From Streptomyces liliiviolaceus (GTDB lineage Bacteria > Actinomycetota > Actinomycetes > Streptomycetales > Streptomycetaceae): a stretch of DNA of 64,000 bases. The stretch's first letter is position 1. Each line of letters starts with the position of its first letter. The stretch covers positions 6,510,001 to 6,574,000 of the forward strand of contig NZ_JAGPYQ010000001.1 of assembly GCF_018070025.1 (NCBI RefSeq), written 5' to 3'. The position numbers and the translations under genes were made by a program. Shown here piece by piece: positions 63,726-64,000 of this stretch. Under the pieces are notes generated by a model. That model did no database searches, was not told the origin of the DNA, and was given only the letters and a program-made list of their open reading frames with translations.

Positions 63726-64000
63726 GAGCAGCCCCGAAGTCCTGAACCACGGTTCTGACCGGAGGAGGCATGTAGCCGGTGGAGGCCAGGGCCAGCCGAC
63801 GGCTGTAATCGCCGCTGGGTTGCGGCTCGTGAGGAACAGATGCCGGTTCGCGGCGCACGGCCATTCCCCAAGGACGGTCTCTGCCAGCAGCACGCGCCTG
63901 TGGGGGAAAGTCATTCTCCGACCGCTACGTATCGGCCCGAGCCCTCTCCGATCTCCTCCCGCTCATCCAGGTTGACCACCACCCCGGCCGGTTCCAGTGC
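63705..64000 (-). pseudogene. Possible degenerate integrase-like remnant at the window edge
   Basis: On the minus strand a frame enters from the right edge (ending NLDEREEIGEG...YVAVGE) and stops at 63911. A second frame starts with an overlapping ATGA at 63914 and runs to 63705. Its segment WPCAANRHLFLTSRNPAA resembles, from memory, the W-P-x-T-x-N-P-H-L stretch of streptomycete integrase/recombinase proteins. Two consecutive short frames suggest a broken gene. The assignment is weak, and either part could be unrelated. Confidence 0.3.

Overview
The window reads as a stretch of a Streptomyces (or close actinomycete) chromosome. GC is very high with G/C-rich third positions, starts are often GTG with GGAGG-type ribosome sites, genes are joined by ATGA/GTGA overlaps, and the families present (LAL and TrmB-like LuxR regulators, CobF, DUF3140, DUF309, DUF4916, a giant NRPS with MbtH, DmdR/IdeR-type iron boxes) are typical of that genus. 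No mobile element, CRISPR array or origin was seen, apart from a possible degenerate integrase remnant at the right edge.

Left part (1-13.8 kb): the 3' part of a LAL-type LuxR regulator; a second LuxR-type regulator; a convergent Sfp-type phosphopantetheinyl transferase, the enzyme class that activates NRPS carrier domains; tRNA-Pro(GGG); then ordinary chromosomal genes (DUF309, cobF, a DHA2-type efflux pump, a GH15 hydrolase, a TauE/SafE permease, an alpha/beta hydrolase, DUF3140).

Catabolic block (13.8-23.0 kb, all minus strand): an Ntn hydrolase of the penicillin-acylase family, a PuuR-like XRE-cupin regulator, a creatinase-like M24 protein, the E1 alpha and beta subunits of a 2-oxoacid dehydrogenase, an amidohydrolase, a bicupin and an SDR-fold protein. 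Most are translationally coupled, so they probably form one operon for degrading an amide or amino compound. Two of the enzymes lack textbook catalytic residues.

Siderophore block (23.1-58.0 kb): a complete hydroxamate siderophore locus. It holds an isochorismatase-fold protein behind an excellent iron box; an amidohydrolase and a small unknown gene coupled to it; MbtH; a roughly 6,470-residue five-module NRPS (partial C-A-MT-T / C-A-T / C-A-MT-T / C-A-T / C-A-T-E); a divergent FecCD/FecCD/FecE importer; a secreted GH16 glucanase sitting inside the locus; argB plus a formyltransferase; ornithine N5-monooxygenase; a heterodimeric ABC exporter; and the siderophore-binding lipoprotein. Five iron boxes were found. 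My reading of the adenylation pockets is acyl-hydroxyornithine-like (N-methylated) - Ser - N5-hydroxyornithine (N-methylated) - Ser - ornithine/hydroxyornithine (D). With the formyltransferase this fits a formylated tris-hydroxamate pentapeptide of the scabichelin/turgichelin kind. There is no thioesterase; cyclisation of the last hydroxyornithine could release the chain.

Right part (58.1-64 kb): a DUF4916 Nudix-like protein, then a GbsR-type repressor divergent from a GMC oxidase - aldehyde dehydrogenase - M20 amidohydrolase operon resembling choline-to-betaine or other amino-alcohol oxidation.

The least expected signals are a dispersed intergenic palindromic repeat that also sits, in frame and twice, inside the NRPS gene; a condensation domain whose catalytic histidine is replaced by leucine; and an exporter pair with one intact and one fully decayed ATP site.
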